NCBI GenBank assembly: GCA_029882975.1
Contig: JAOUJW010000008.1
Coordinates: forward strand, 1 to 64,000
DNA: 64,000 bases
Origin: Gammaproteobacteria bacterium
GTDB taxonomy: Bacteria; Pseudomonadota; Gammaproteobacteria; SZUA-152
Direction of reading: 5' to 3'
The position numbers were made by a program, and so were the translations under genes. Below the pieces are notes generated by a model. The model saw only the letters and a list, made by a program, of their open reading frames with translations, made no database searches and was not told the DNA's origin. Positions 1 to 7,871 of the stretch are shown here, piece by piece. Each line of letters begins with the position of its first letter. Position 1 is the first letter of the stretch.

Positions 1-33
1 GTAAGCGATCAAAGACGGTCAGTATTGCACAAA

Positions 34-1716
34 CTACTCAACTGCGTTAGTGGCTGAGGCCTTGAGCATTCCTTGTAATACGGACAGTTCCACATTCCAT
101 GGTAGCAGTCGTTCATAATCCTCCAGACAAGTGGCTTTAGGTAATTCTGTGAAGATATATTTCAGATAAGCATATTCATTCAAGTGGTTCGCTTTGGCTG
201 TTTCGATCAAGCTATATAGGCTGGCACTGGCTGTCGCTCCCTTTTGGCTTGCAGAGAACAACCAGTTCTTGCGCCCGATAGCAAAGGGTCTGATTTTGTT
301 TTCGATCCAGTTGTTGTCGATTTCCAGTCGACCGTCTTCACAGTATACAAGCAAACGTTCCCATTGATTGCGCAGATAGGTGATGGCTTCACCTAACTTT
401 CCGCTGGGGTTGGTGTTGATGTGGTCCAGCCATTTTTTAAATTCTTCAAGTACCGGTACGCTCTTTTGTTGGCGAATGCGGTAACGTTCTTCGGGTTCTT
501 TCTTCTTCGCGCTTTTCTCTATGGCATACAATCGACCGATGAAGCGCAGGGCTTGTTGTACCCGGGTATGGGGCATTCGATCAGAGCGCTTTATTGCTTT
601 TTGGGCATCGGTGAATTTGCGACGTGCATGCTGCCAACAACCTAAACCGGTAATACCTTCGGTTTCCAGAACTTTATTATAACCGGCGTAGCCGTCGGTT
701 TGCAGATAGCCTTGGTATCCGAATAACAAACGTTCAGGCACCGTCTGACTGCGGCTGGGGTCATAATTAAATAGCACCACCGGTTGATCCGGTGGACCGC
801 CCCGCATGACCCACATGTAGGACTGGCTACTGGCCGCTTTGCCCGGTTCCTGCAACACTTGGGTTCGAGTTTCATCCATTTGCACAACGGGGTGGTCCAA
901 GGCATTTTCATTGAGCAGGTTAATCAAGGGTTGAGTCAGTTCGCCCGCCTTAATCATTTGATGCGCCAGGGTGTGGCGCTCCTGTTCTATACCCAAACGC
1001 CCCAGCACATGGCACTGACGATACAAGGGGATGCCATCGGCGTATTTGCTGGTGGCTACATAGGCCAGAAAGCCTGCGCTGGCCCGGCTCTTGGGGATAG
1101 GCTGAGCCGGCATCGGAGCCGTTTTGGGTGCTTCATCACAGTGTTGACAGGCGTATTTGTAACGCACGTGTTCTATAACGGTGATTTGCGCCGGGATGAT
1201 GTCCAGTTGCTCGCTGCTCACTTCGTCGATCTTTTGCATTTGGCAACCGCAGGCGCAGCGTTTTTCTTCTTCGCTTAATTCGTGAACGATGCGGGTACGG
1301 GGTAGATCTTTAGGTAAGGGTTTACGCCCACCCCGGCGTTTGTGTGCTTTAACCTCGATTCCGCTGTCGGGATCTTCGCTTGGTTTGCCTTCCTCGGTTT
1401 CGACAAGCTGTTCCGCCTCATCAAACAGGCAGTATTGGAGCGCACCCTTTTCGCTGTTGGCGGCAAAGCGCCGTGCGCGATCCAGGCGTCGTTCTTCAAA
1501 CAGTTTTTCGATGATCCGGTGCAGTGATGCGAGTTTGTTTTGTTGCTTTGCAATTTTACGTTCTTTCTTGTTGAGTTCACGTTCTTGCTTTGTGAGTTCA
1601 CGTTCTTGTTCCGTGATCTCGCGTTCTTTCGTTTGAATCTGTTGCTGCAATTGACGCGCAAGACGTTGCAGCTCTTTTACATCGGTGGGTAGTTTGTCCA
1701 GCGCATCAATATCCAT
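34..1716 (-). CDS. tnpC: IS66 family transposase TnpC
   Basis: DDE transposase that carries out strand transfer of the IS66 element. The 560-residue length is normal. The N-terminus (about 10-90) is a highly charged coiled coil built from short repeats of the type EREL-TKQ. A zinc-finger-like region follows with CACGC and CQHC pairs (about 155-195). The catalytic core shows VVQMDET, LQTDGYAGYN and near the C-terminus EIDNNWIENKIRP, the family's three acidic blocks. The start codon (MDIDALD) lies inside the 3' arm of a 15-bp inverted repeat at 1707-1744 and has no Shine-Dalgarno sequence directly before it; an AAGGA sits at the tnpB stop codon upstream of the hairpin. Translation may therefore be restrained. 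Confidence 0.95.
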   Translation of the reverse strand: MDIDALDKLPTDVKELQRLARQLQQQIQTKEREITEQERELTKQERELNKKERKIAKQQNKLASLHRIIEKLFEERRLDRARRFAANSEKGALQYCLFDEAEQLVETEEGKPSEDPDSGIEVKAHKRRGGRKPLPKDLPRTRIVHELSEEEKRCACGCQMQKIDEVSSEQLDIIPAQITVIEHVRYKYACQHCDEAPKTAPMPAQPIPKSRASAGFLAYVATSKYADGIPLYRQCHVLGRLGIEQERHTLAHQMIKAGELTQPLINLLNENALDHPVVQMDETRTQVLQEPGKAASSQSYMWVMRGGPPDQPVVLFNYDPSRSQTVPERLLFGYQGYLQTDGYAGYNKVLETEGITGLGCWQHARRKFTDAQKAIKRSDRMPHTRVQQALRFIGRLYAIEKSAKKKEPEERYRIRQQKSVPVLEEFKKWLDHINTNPSGKLGEAITYLRNQWERLLVYCEDGRLEIDNNWIENKIRPFAIGRKNWLFSASQKGATASASLYSLIETAKANHLNEYAYLKYIFTELPKATCLEDYERLLPWNVELSVLQGMLKASATNAVE

Positions 1717-1744
1717 AGCGTCTATTATAACGCTATGGATATTG
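1707..1744 (-). promoter_or_regulatory. 15-bp perfect inverted repeat covering the tnpC start codon
   Basis: CAATATCCATAGCGT at 1707-1721 is perfectly complementary to 1730-1744, with an 8-base loop. In the mRNA the tnpC ATG (1714-1716) is inside the 3' arm. The structure would hide the initiation region unless opened, for instance by ribosomes finishing tnpB. The loop read on the minus strand contains TATAAT, so a promoter element is a second possibility. The function is inferred; only the symmetry is seen. Confidence 0.6.
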
Positions 1745-1755
1745 AGTTTCTATCC

Positions 1756-2112
1756 TTATATGACAGAGTCGAAGTATAATCTTTGGTGAGGCGGTTGGCG
1801 CCAAATATCAAATCCCTCCAGCAACCAATGCAACTCTTTTATGCTCAGGATCACACAGTCTTCATTGCGAGTCCTGGGCCAGGCAAACTTGTCTTTCTCC
1901 AGGCGTTTTAGCCACAAGCAAAATCCGTTTTTATCCCAATACAGTATCTTCAGGCGGTTGCGATAGCGGTTTGTGAAAACATAGCAGGCACAGCCGAAGG
2001 GATCTAACTGCATACTCTCTTGTACAATGACCGATAGTCCGTTGATGGCTTTTCGAAAGTCTACCGGTTCCCGATGTAAATAAACCGGCAGTTCCTCTAC
2101 AAAGCGCATCAT
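1756..2112 (-). CDS. tnpB: IS66 family accessory protein TnpB
   Basis: The 118-residue protein matches the IS66 Orf2/TnpB family, required for transposition of IS66 elements though its biochemical role is unsettled. Typical features are the opening block with HREPVDFRKAINGL, the central YVFTNRYRNRLKILYWD segment and the WLKRLEKDKFAWP stretch. It overlaps the end of tnpA by 4 bp (ATGA), implying translational coupling, and is followed by tnpC. Confidence 0.95.
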   Translation of the reverse strand: MMRFVEELPVYLHREPVDFRKAINGLSVIVQESMQLDPFGCACYVFTNRYRNRLKILYWDKNGFCLWLKRLEKDKFAWPRTRNEDCVILSIKELHWLLEGFDIWRQPPHQRLYFDSVI

Positions 2113-2438
2113 AGTGCTTTGACCATTGATAGCAAGTTCATTAAAGACGATGGATCCACAGTGACTTCCACCTGCGTATGATTCGCAAAACTTATTGTGG
2201 CTGTATGCATCCCGCTAGTGTGTTGCGGTACCGCACGAACAAACGGATTGTCACGTGCTTTGCCACCACCTATGACGCCTTTGCTTTTTAGTGTTTTGTT
2301 CCACCCATACAGAGAAATAAGTGACAGCTTGTTTTCTTTTGCATACCGTGACAACGGTATATTTTGTTCTCGGGCTGCCTCAATGTGTTTTAACCAGGCG
2401 CGTTGTTTTTCTGTTAATTTGTCATGCTTCGTTTTCAT
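2109..2438 (-). CDS. tnpA: IS66 family TnpA-like helix-turn-helix protein
   Basis: First gene of the IS66 operon, 109 residues. The start MKTKHDKLTEKQ is chosen because AAGGAGG stands a few bases before it; a longer frame opening 57 bases upstream lacks such a site. The N-terminal half (KHIEAAREQNIPLSRYAKENKLSL, split over about 16-40) looks like the helix-turn-helix of IS66 Orf1/TnpA proteins, which are thought to bind the element ends. The C-terminal half has the HTQVEVTVDP segment typical of the family. It overlaps tnpB by 4 bp. Confidence 0.88.
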   Translation of the reverse strand: MKTKHDKLTEKQRAWLKHIEAAREQNIPLSRYAKENKLSLISLYGWNKTLKSKGVIGGGKARDNPFVRAVPQHTSGMHTATISFANHTQVEVTVDPSSLMNLLSMVKAL

Positions 2439-2571
2439 AAAGACCTCCTTCAAGTTGGTAGGCCTCCATGATATGATTTGAGGATTACGCCGCAAGAATG
2501 TTCATAATTGATCGCTTACCTAAAGATAACCCCGATTGATCCTCAGCCCCCAATAATTCCTTGTCCATAGT

Positions 2572-2768
2572 GACTCTGCATATTCCGGCCGAACATGAAC
2601 ATCAATTCCGATTCAAGATGAACACTCATTCCGTTTTAACGTGAACACTCATTCCGGTTCAACTTGAACACTCATTCCGGTTCAAAATGAACACTTTTAC
2701 CGGGTATTCCGGAATCGGTGTTCATGTTACCGGAATGAGTGTTCATTTTGGCCGGAATATGCAGACTC
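2572..2768. mobile_element. Miniature element made of two IS21-type ends
   Basis: Two 19-bp ends reading GACTCTGCATATTCCGGCC (2572-2590) and, inverted with one mismatch, 2750-2768 enclose about 197 bp. Inside are five direct copies of a TGAACACTCATTCCGG-like motif at exact 23-bp spacing (starts 2595, 2618, 2641, 2664, 2687) and two copies in the opposite orientation (2709-2725 and 2729-2746). Multiple repeats of this kind inside each terminus are typical of IS21-family elements, where the transposase binds. No istA or istB gene lies between the ends, so this is either an internal deletion derivative or a MITE-like element. It interrupts a 106-codon frame that enters from the right. Confidence 0.6.
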
Positions 2769-3302
2769 CCAGGAAATACCATTGTGTTTACACCCGCAGA
2801 GTTTTTAGACAGCCACTCGCCGTTCAATATTTGGCAATATACCAACCCGCAATCCAGAGTGTCTACTAAACCAGTGAAACGGTTACGTGGTTTTTCCCAA
2901 GGTGTTAACCGCATTGCCATGTACGCTCCATATTGCGATTGCTCCTGTGAAGGGGTTACATAGTTTGCTATTTCGCCTTCTCTCGCATGCATACCAGAGA
3001 AATTTTGATGTAACCAGTTAATTTTTGTGATTGTTTATAACGCGCATTTCAGATTGTTTTAATGCTTCGAAACATACACTTCCTGAAGCAAAAACAATTA
3101 CAGTATAAACAAGGACTACTAGGTACTCGATCTCAGTATCGTTAGATGAAATGGTATTACAAATCCCCCAAAACAACAGCGTCATAATTGCATTAGGTAA
3201 CAGTAACCATTGGATTTATGCAACATACAAGCGGGTACGTAGTTTCATAGGCAAACACCTTATTAGCAAGAATATTCAGGTTAGCGAGATAGCATAACCT
3301 TT
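2769..3302. other. No gene recognised
   Basis: A minus-strand open frame beginning at 2992 (MHAREGEIANYV) runs leftward and ends inside the miniature element, so it may be the remnant of a gene cut by that insertion; I do not recognise it. The part from 2993 to 3302 is AT-rich with no frame I can support. Confidence 0.3.
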
Positions 3303-4625
3303 TTATCCTCGAGTTTTCTGCAATCTATCTATATCATACAAAACCTTATAATCACGAATATCATTTTTCCCGTTCAATATGCCTACTGACCCAAGCACTC
3401 CTGTAAATGGTAAGGATATTTCACGAAGAACATTAACTAACGGGTTTTCATCTTTATGTGGTACAAGCTTATATAACAAAGTGTCCGAACCCCCATACTG
3501 ATCTGGAACAGTAACGGTACTAGTCTCCACCATTGGCACGCCCAACTTTTTAACTTTCTCAATATACTTTGGGTCATCGATATAGGGAATAAGTCTCCGC
3601 GTATTTTCCAATACGGTGTATACATAAACATCCTCCCTATTTTTTGTAGACTCTTTGACTTGTATTAATTGATTGTACATTGCAGCAAGTGAAAAATAGA
3701 ACTCCGTAAAATCAGAAACTACTGGATTACTAAACCTTTGAGATTTTAGCTCCTCGAAAAAAGGCCCTAAATTTTCCAGACTTTCATTAACGCCATCATA
3801 AGTACTGATTGGAAGTGTTATTAATGCATTTCCAGAATGCCACCACTGAATAGATGGTAGTGCTCTTTGCGGCTCGTTAAAATGAGTGTGCCTAGCGACA
3901 TATCCACCCGATACCGAATGGACAGTCTTCATTGGCATCGCTATAGAATTTGATTTCTTTCCACTCATAATGTCCAAAAAGTCTCTGAAATCTATTTTAC
4001 CGAATACTTTATCGAACCTTGGATTTGTCACCAAATATATAAACGCAACTGGCGAGTTGGTATCAACTGGTTTTGAATAACTGCGTAGGAATTTTTTTAG
4101 TAAATTTTTACTTGTCTGCGCCTTATTCCACAAGCCATCTAGGACACCTCTATCAGCTTCAGGTTTTGGGTCAGACTGATCAGCAATTCGTCTATATATA
4201 ACTCCGCTCGAATGTATATACGGTGGATTTACCCCTTCTGGAATATATAGCAATAATATTGACCTACCATTGATCAAACCTAGCTCTTTTACGGGGCCGG
4301 CAAACACTTTTTCTAAATAGAATGGAGCAGGATTAACATGCGCTCTGACCGCTTCTCTAATACGCTCCGACAGTTCATTGACTTTGGTTTTTTCAATGCC
4401 CACGAACTCTCCAGCACACTTTTCATCCGATTCCCTAACCCCAAACACTAACCAGCCGCCATACTGATTTGCGAACGACGAAATAGATTTAGCAATTTTT
4501 TTGATGGCGATCAAATCCGACTTGTAGTCCATATACCAACCTTCTTTTACCTCCCTTAAAACTTCAAGTTGGCTAGCCACCAAAGAATCAAAATCTGTAC
4601 CGAATGGATTAAAATTATAGATCAT
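3303..4625 (-). CDS. AlbA_2 (Schlafen-like) domain protein
   Basis: A 440-residue protein with an N-terminal AlbA_2 domain (about 20-150). The signature reads WYMDYKSDL, then IAKSISSFANQYGGWLVFGV and later RRIADQSDPKPEA, the usual order of acidic motif, helix with FAN, and strand with GV. The remaining ~290 residues match nothing I know. AlbA_2 domains occur in putative transcription regulators and, as Schlafen-type domains, in nucleases and some anti-phage proteins. Which applies here cannot be told from sequence. No strong ribosome-binding site precedes the ATG. It stands with two unknown genes on the same strand, consistent with island cargo. Confidence 0.75.
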   Translation of the reverse strand: MIYNFNPFGTDFDSLVASQLEVLREVKEGWYMDYKSDLIAIKKIAKSISSFANQYGGWLVFGVRESDEKCAGEFVGIEKTKVNELSERIREAVRAHVNPAPFYLEKVFAGPVKELGLINGRSILLLYIPEGVNPPYIHSSGVIYRRIADQSDPKPEADRGVLDGLWNKAQTSKNLLKKFLRSYSKPVDTNSPVAFIYLVTNPRFDKVFGKIDFRDFLDIMSGKKSNSIAMPMKTVHSVSGGYVARHTHFNEPQRALPSIQWWHSGNALITLPISTYDGVNESLENLGPFFEELKSQRFSNPVVSDFTEFYFSLAAMYNQLIQVKESTKNREDVYVYTVLENTRRLIPYIDDPKYIEKVKKLGVPMVETSTVTVPDQYGGSDTLLYKLVPHKDENPLVNVLREISLPFTGVLGSVGILNGKNDIRDYKVLYDIDRLQKTRG

Positions 4626-4755
4626 AATCAGTTCTATACCTACAGTAGTAAATATTGGAAAGACAATTTAATTAAACAAGCCGTATAGCTATTACTTACT
4701 TACCTAACCTTCTTCATTAGAGCTTCGATCATTCCAGGATTCAATCCATCATCTT

Positions 4756-5170
4756 TTAAGATTCTGATTCTGCTCCTTTGATCCCAGCTTCAAAACAAAG
4801 AGCCTCGAAGGCCCCTTTTGTAGAATCTGAAATATCTTCATAGACACCATAACCAAGAAAATGTAAGAGAACAAAAATCGCTACTTTGGGATTTCTATCG
4901 TGCCAACTTTCGACGAAATTTACTTTTGGACTACCGGAAACAAGCAGTTTACTATGTGCACCGTATCGCTGGTTAAATATGTCCCTACACATTGCTTGGT
5001 AAAGCTCGCATATCTCGCTTTGCTTTGTTGAGCCACTCCCAGCACAAACGTTGTTCGGTGACCCAATCTTCCATTTCCTGCAAATCCCAAAATTTCGTGG
5101 ATTCCCCTTCACCATCACCAAAAACTATCTCGAATAGAGGGTCTACTTTATTAGCGTTTGTATCTGACAT
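4756..5170 (-). pseudogene. Unknown protein gene with an internal frameshift
   Basis: Two overlapping minus-strand frames look like halves of one gene. The first starts MSDTNANKVDPLFEIVFGDG and runs into DWVTEQRLCWEWLNKAK before ending early at 4985. The second continues in another frame as SEICELYQAMCRD and ends ESES at 4756. The best switch point is near 5020-5040, where a repetitive aacaaagcaaagc stretch could slip. A combined product would be about 137 residues with no domain I recognise. It could be a true mutation, a sequencing error or programmed frameshifting. Confidence 0.5.
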
Positions 5171-5190
5171 ATGTCACTAGGCCCTAAATA

Positions 5191-6222
5191 TTAGATTTTC
5201 TTTGCTTTTATATATTTCCTATTCAGTTTTATCTCTCGATGCTCCATAAAGAACCGAATAACGCAGTAAATAGCAGTAAACACTAAAACGACGACAGCAT
5301 AAAGAGTCTCGTTATCTACTACTTCAAAGATATTATCAGGTCCTTTTACATAAAAGCTACCCATTGCCAAAACGCCTGACACAGATGTAAAAATTGCAAG
5401 GGCGATTGCTTTGCCTCTTTTATTAAGCAACTCTCTAATCTTTTCTTCCTCCGCTTTGTCCTCTTTATCTCCGGTACTGTTTCCTTTCACTAGCTGGTTC
5501 CATGCCATTATCAATTTGAGCTTACCTGCCATATTAGGAGCTTTGCGAGCAGCCCTATAATGCTTGTTAAAAGTAAGGCATACAATCGGATAATAGATCC
5601 CGAACACAATTGAAACAAAACTTACAACAGCTATAGTTTGCACCCAATCAAGAGACAAAATCAGATAGTACGATAAGCCGCCAATAAGTATTAAATAGTT
5701 AAAAACGAAAAAAACATATGGCAAATAAATTACTAGGCTAGGTAACTTTATATGACTCTTATTATTGGGTAACACATACCCTGCTTTCATACTCTCAGAC
5801 CCTCCTAATTCCAGCCGTTCGTACCGAAAGAAAGCTATGTGTTTATACAACAAAACAAGAAATGATATTTTATGCGCCAAAATGGCTATGAACGCCCAAC
5901 CCAATAAGAACACCGTCACGACAAAAGTAATACCTAGCTTTGCAGATGGACTCATTTCGTTTTTTATTACTTTTGATTCGTCTGTTTTTTCGCTTAGCTG
6001 ATTTTGCACTGAGTTTAGTGGAAACATTGCAAAATGGAACTCTATATGAGGACTATCTTCGGTCTTTTCGTTATTGCTTTGAGTAAGGTAGCCGGTCAGT
6101 GTAAATAAGCCAATTAAAGCAACCATATAGTATTGCAGGTAAAATTTTATCTGCTGATGTTGGTGCGAAACGCTATTGTAAGCTTCTTCAATTTCTATGT
6201 TAACTATATCAATATTTGACAT
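5191..6222 (-). CDS. Unknown multi-pass membrane protein
   Basis: A 343-residue protein preceded by a strong GGAGGGG site. About six hydrophobic segments are visible: around 27-47, 93-123, 160-187, 192-212, 270-295 and 308-325. A soluble loop of some 50 residues between the fourth and fifth is rich in lysine and glutamate, and the C-terminus is basic. I recognise no family. It lies just downstream of a small dyad (6307-6322) and upstream of the frameshifted gene and the AlbA_2 gene, all read leftward, so the three may form one transcription unit. A sensor or effector in the membrane is possible but unproven. Confidence 0.65.
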   Translation of the reverse strand: MSNIDIVNIEIEEAYNSVSHQHQQIKFYLQYYMVALIGLFTLTGYLTQSNNEKTEDSPHIEFHFAMFPLNSVQNQLSEKTDESKVIKNEMSPSAKLGITFVVTVFLLGWAFIAILAHKISFLVLLYKHIAFFRYERLELGGSESMKAGYVLPNNKSHIKLPSLVIYLPYVFFVFNYLILIGGLSYYLILSLDWVQTIAVVSFVSIVFGIYYPIVCLTFNKHYRAARKAPNMAGKLKLIMAWNQLVKGNSTGDKEDKAEEEKIRELLNKRGKAIALAIFTSVSGVLAMGSFYVKGPDNIFEVVDNETLYAVVVLVFTAIYCVIRFFMEHREIKLNRKYIKAKKI

Positions 6223-7011
6223 TTTCCCCTCCCTGACCCCAACCGTGAAAACGAAAATATACAGTTAATTGTGCTCCCTACAACTTACCAGACCGTATAC
6301 AAAATTTGTCATCTGGCCGACATAAGACTACTTTGGGTAATACTTCCCACTTTTTGGTAGACTAACCTAACAACTTTGGAAAAAGAAAGTTTTAATTACC
6401 AGGTCATAACAATAAAGGCAATTCAGTACGTAGTGTATATAAAAAGTAGCCATTTAATTTCAAACTGACCACATCTTATGACAATTCGAGTAATAGCGAT
6501 TCTAGTTGTTTTGATTTAGCTCATTTTTGGGAGTCCGAAAAATGACTTCACCAACTTTTTCTACTCTGATTCTACTGCCCCCTGGGAAGACGTGGACGCC
6601 TTTTTTATCTAGACCGATCGGACCTTTTTATCCATAAATCAAAATTCGGGTTAGGTTCCGTGGAGCAATGTAGACTGTGGGTGACAGCTATGGCATCAAA
6701 GCACAGTGATTCATCGCTGCACAATGGCGACTATGAGTGTGGCATCGGTAGATCAGGAAAGTTTGGGAGTGTGAATGTTTATAGACTGACAATGCGTTAA
6801 GACTGTATAACGCCCTGGACCAAACCGGGGCTACATAGTACCTATTTACTTCGCTATTTAGGTTAGATCAAAAAATCCGTTACACGGTTAAGCGCTATAC
6901 AGAATTTTTCGCTCTCGCGGAGTTAAGTAGCTGTCACCGTTATCTCTGAGAGGTATGAACTTGACGTTTTCATCACAATACCTTTTTTCACCGACTTTCA
7001 CAGGCCGGCCA
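6223..7011. other. Long gene-free stretch
   Basis: About 790 bp with no coding frame I can support. The only structured item noticed is the 16-bp imperfect dyad TGTCATCTGGCCGACA at 6307-6322, upstream of the membrane protein gene, which resembles the dyad at 7581-7596. It may be a decayed junction between mobile segments. Confidence 0.4.
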
Positions 7012-7242
7012 TTATCTGACAGCTCTTAGCCAGATTTCCCAGTACATACTTGGACGGCACCAGATTAAAATTCCATGATGCTCCATCATCACGCGGCCCC
7101 TCTCTGCTTTCAGCACCCTCGGGTACCCATCAGGGCGGATTATGTGAGTTGTCCCTAGCCTAGTAAGTTGCTGAATCTGTTTGCTCGGTATTTTGTACCC
7201 AGTGATTTCCTGTATACCTTCTTGTGTAAGGTAGTCACTCAT
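7012..7242 (-). CDS. DUF4224-type small phage protein
   Basis: The 76-residue protein begins MSDYLTQEGIQEITGYKIPS and continues KQIQQLTRLGTTHIIRPDGYPRV, the pattern of DUF4224 proteins (LT-EEI--LTGYK--S-QI--L---G) that commonly accompany phage integrases and may act in excision control. It is the second of two tandem paralogues, 15 bp after the first. No integrase is adjacent, which is unusual for the family and suggests loss or rearrangement. Confidence 0.7.
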   Translation of the reverse strand: MSDYLTQEGIQEITGYKIPSKQIQQLTRLGTTHIIRPDGYPRVLKAERGRVMMEHHGILIWCRPSMYWEIWLRAVR

Positions 7243-7257
7243 TTCTCATACTCGAAT

Positions 7258-7473
7258 CTATAGCGCATCATAGTCGGGTTCGATTGGGCTTTTGGTTGCG
7301 TTGTTTTGCTCTACTCCACCTGTGACAATCAAGAAGTTTGCTCTACTGACCACTGGAGATCCGTCTGCTCGACTAATAACGGTAAATCCCATTTCCCGCA
7401 ATCGTCTGATTTGAGTTGAGTTTCGCTTTGCGCGTGTCAGATCGAAAATTTCCTCCTTTGTTAGATTTAACAT
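7258..7473 (-). CDS. DUF4224-type small phage protein, paralogue
   Basis: A 71-residue protein with the same plan as its downstream neighbour: MLNLTKEEIFDLTRAKRNS, then TQIRRLREMGFTVISRADGSPVV. The start follows an AGGAAAGAGG site. The conserved GYK of DUF4224 is replaced by RAK. It reads divergently from the excisionase-like gene at 7645, making this intergenic stretch a likely control region. Confidence 0.65.
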   Translation of the reverse strand: MLNLTKEEIFDLTRAKRNSTQIRRLREMGFTVISRADGSPVVSRANFLIVTGGVEQNNATKSPIEPDYDAL

Positions 7474-7580
7474 CCTCTTTCCTAGACTGTTGCCTGGATA
7501 ATAACCGGCGGGGTCAATTTGGCCTACGCCTCAACATCCGATTGATTTAGATCTTTCTAATGCATTCCTTTGATAAAGTA

Positions 7581-7596
7581 TGTCGCGCAGCCGACA
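7581..7596. promoter_or_regulatory. 16-bp dyad between divergent small phage genes
   Basis: TGTCG-cgcagc-CGACA is a perfect 5-bp-arm dyad in the divergent gap between the DUF4224 gene and the excisionase-like gene. A related sequence stands at 6307-6322. An operator for one of the nearby helix-turn-helix proteins is plausible, not shown. Confidence 0.3.
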
Positions 7597-7644
7597 TTTA
7601 TGGTGGGTAGAGTTGGTGGATAATAACATCCAGGGGATTATGTA

Positions 7645-7866
7645 ATGCGAAGAATGCTTTATTACAAAGAATATGTTGACCTGGCCTTTGCGGGTACTAA
7701 AAAACCCAGCCCGAACACCGTTAAGAAATGGGTGCGAAATGGACAGCTTGACGGAAGGTTCATCGGCTCTATGTGCTACGTATTTGTGGATGATGAGATC
7801 AAGATTGCTCCCACGGGAAATAAGCTAGTCAATGAGACTCTCAAAGAATTTGGTTATTTAAAATAA
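7645..7866 (+). CDS. Small excisionase-like protein
   Basis: A 73-residue protein beginning MRRMLYYKEYVDLAFAG, with TVKKWVRNGQLDGRFIGSMCYVFVDD. The layout of a short helix-turn-helix followed by a wing and the VKKW-NG-L-G pattern is that of MerR-like Xis/AlpA proteins, which bend DNA at attachment sites or control integrase expression. AGGGG precedes the start. It is followed after 5 bp by the 383-residue gene, so they are probably co-transcribed. Confidence 0.55.
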   Translation: MRRMLYYKEYVDLAFAGTKKPSPNTVKKWVRNGQLDGRFIGSMCYVFVDDEIKIAPTGNKLVNETLKEFGYLK

Positions 7867-7871
7867 GCCGC

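Larger units (their letters stand above)
1..2519 (-). mobile_element. IS66-family insertion sequence, complete
   Basis: The three standard IS66 genes (tnpA, tnpB, tnpC) lie in order on the minus strand. The outermost 12 bases GTAAGCGATCAA at 1-12 are repeated in inverted orientation at 2508-2519, which sets the element at about 2.5 kb, the usual IS66 size. The left end coincides with the window edge, so the 8-bp target duplication typical of this family cannot be checked. tnpA and tnpB overlap by 4 bp, and tnpC follows after a short gap that contains a strong hairpin. All three frames are open, so the copy looks intact and possibly active. Confidence 0.93.

Noticed and set aside
2672-2992. 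106-codon minus-strand frame as a real gene
   Set aside because: Its C-terminal third is IS21-type repeat sequence, so at best it is the remnant of a gene cut by that insertion.
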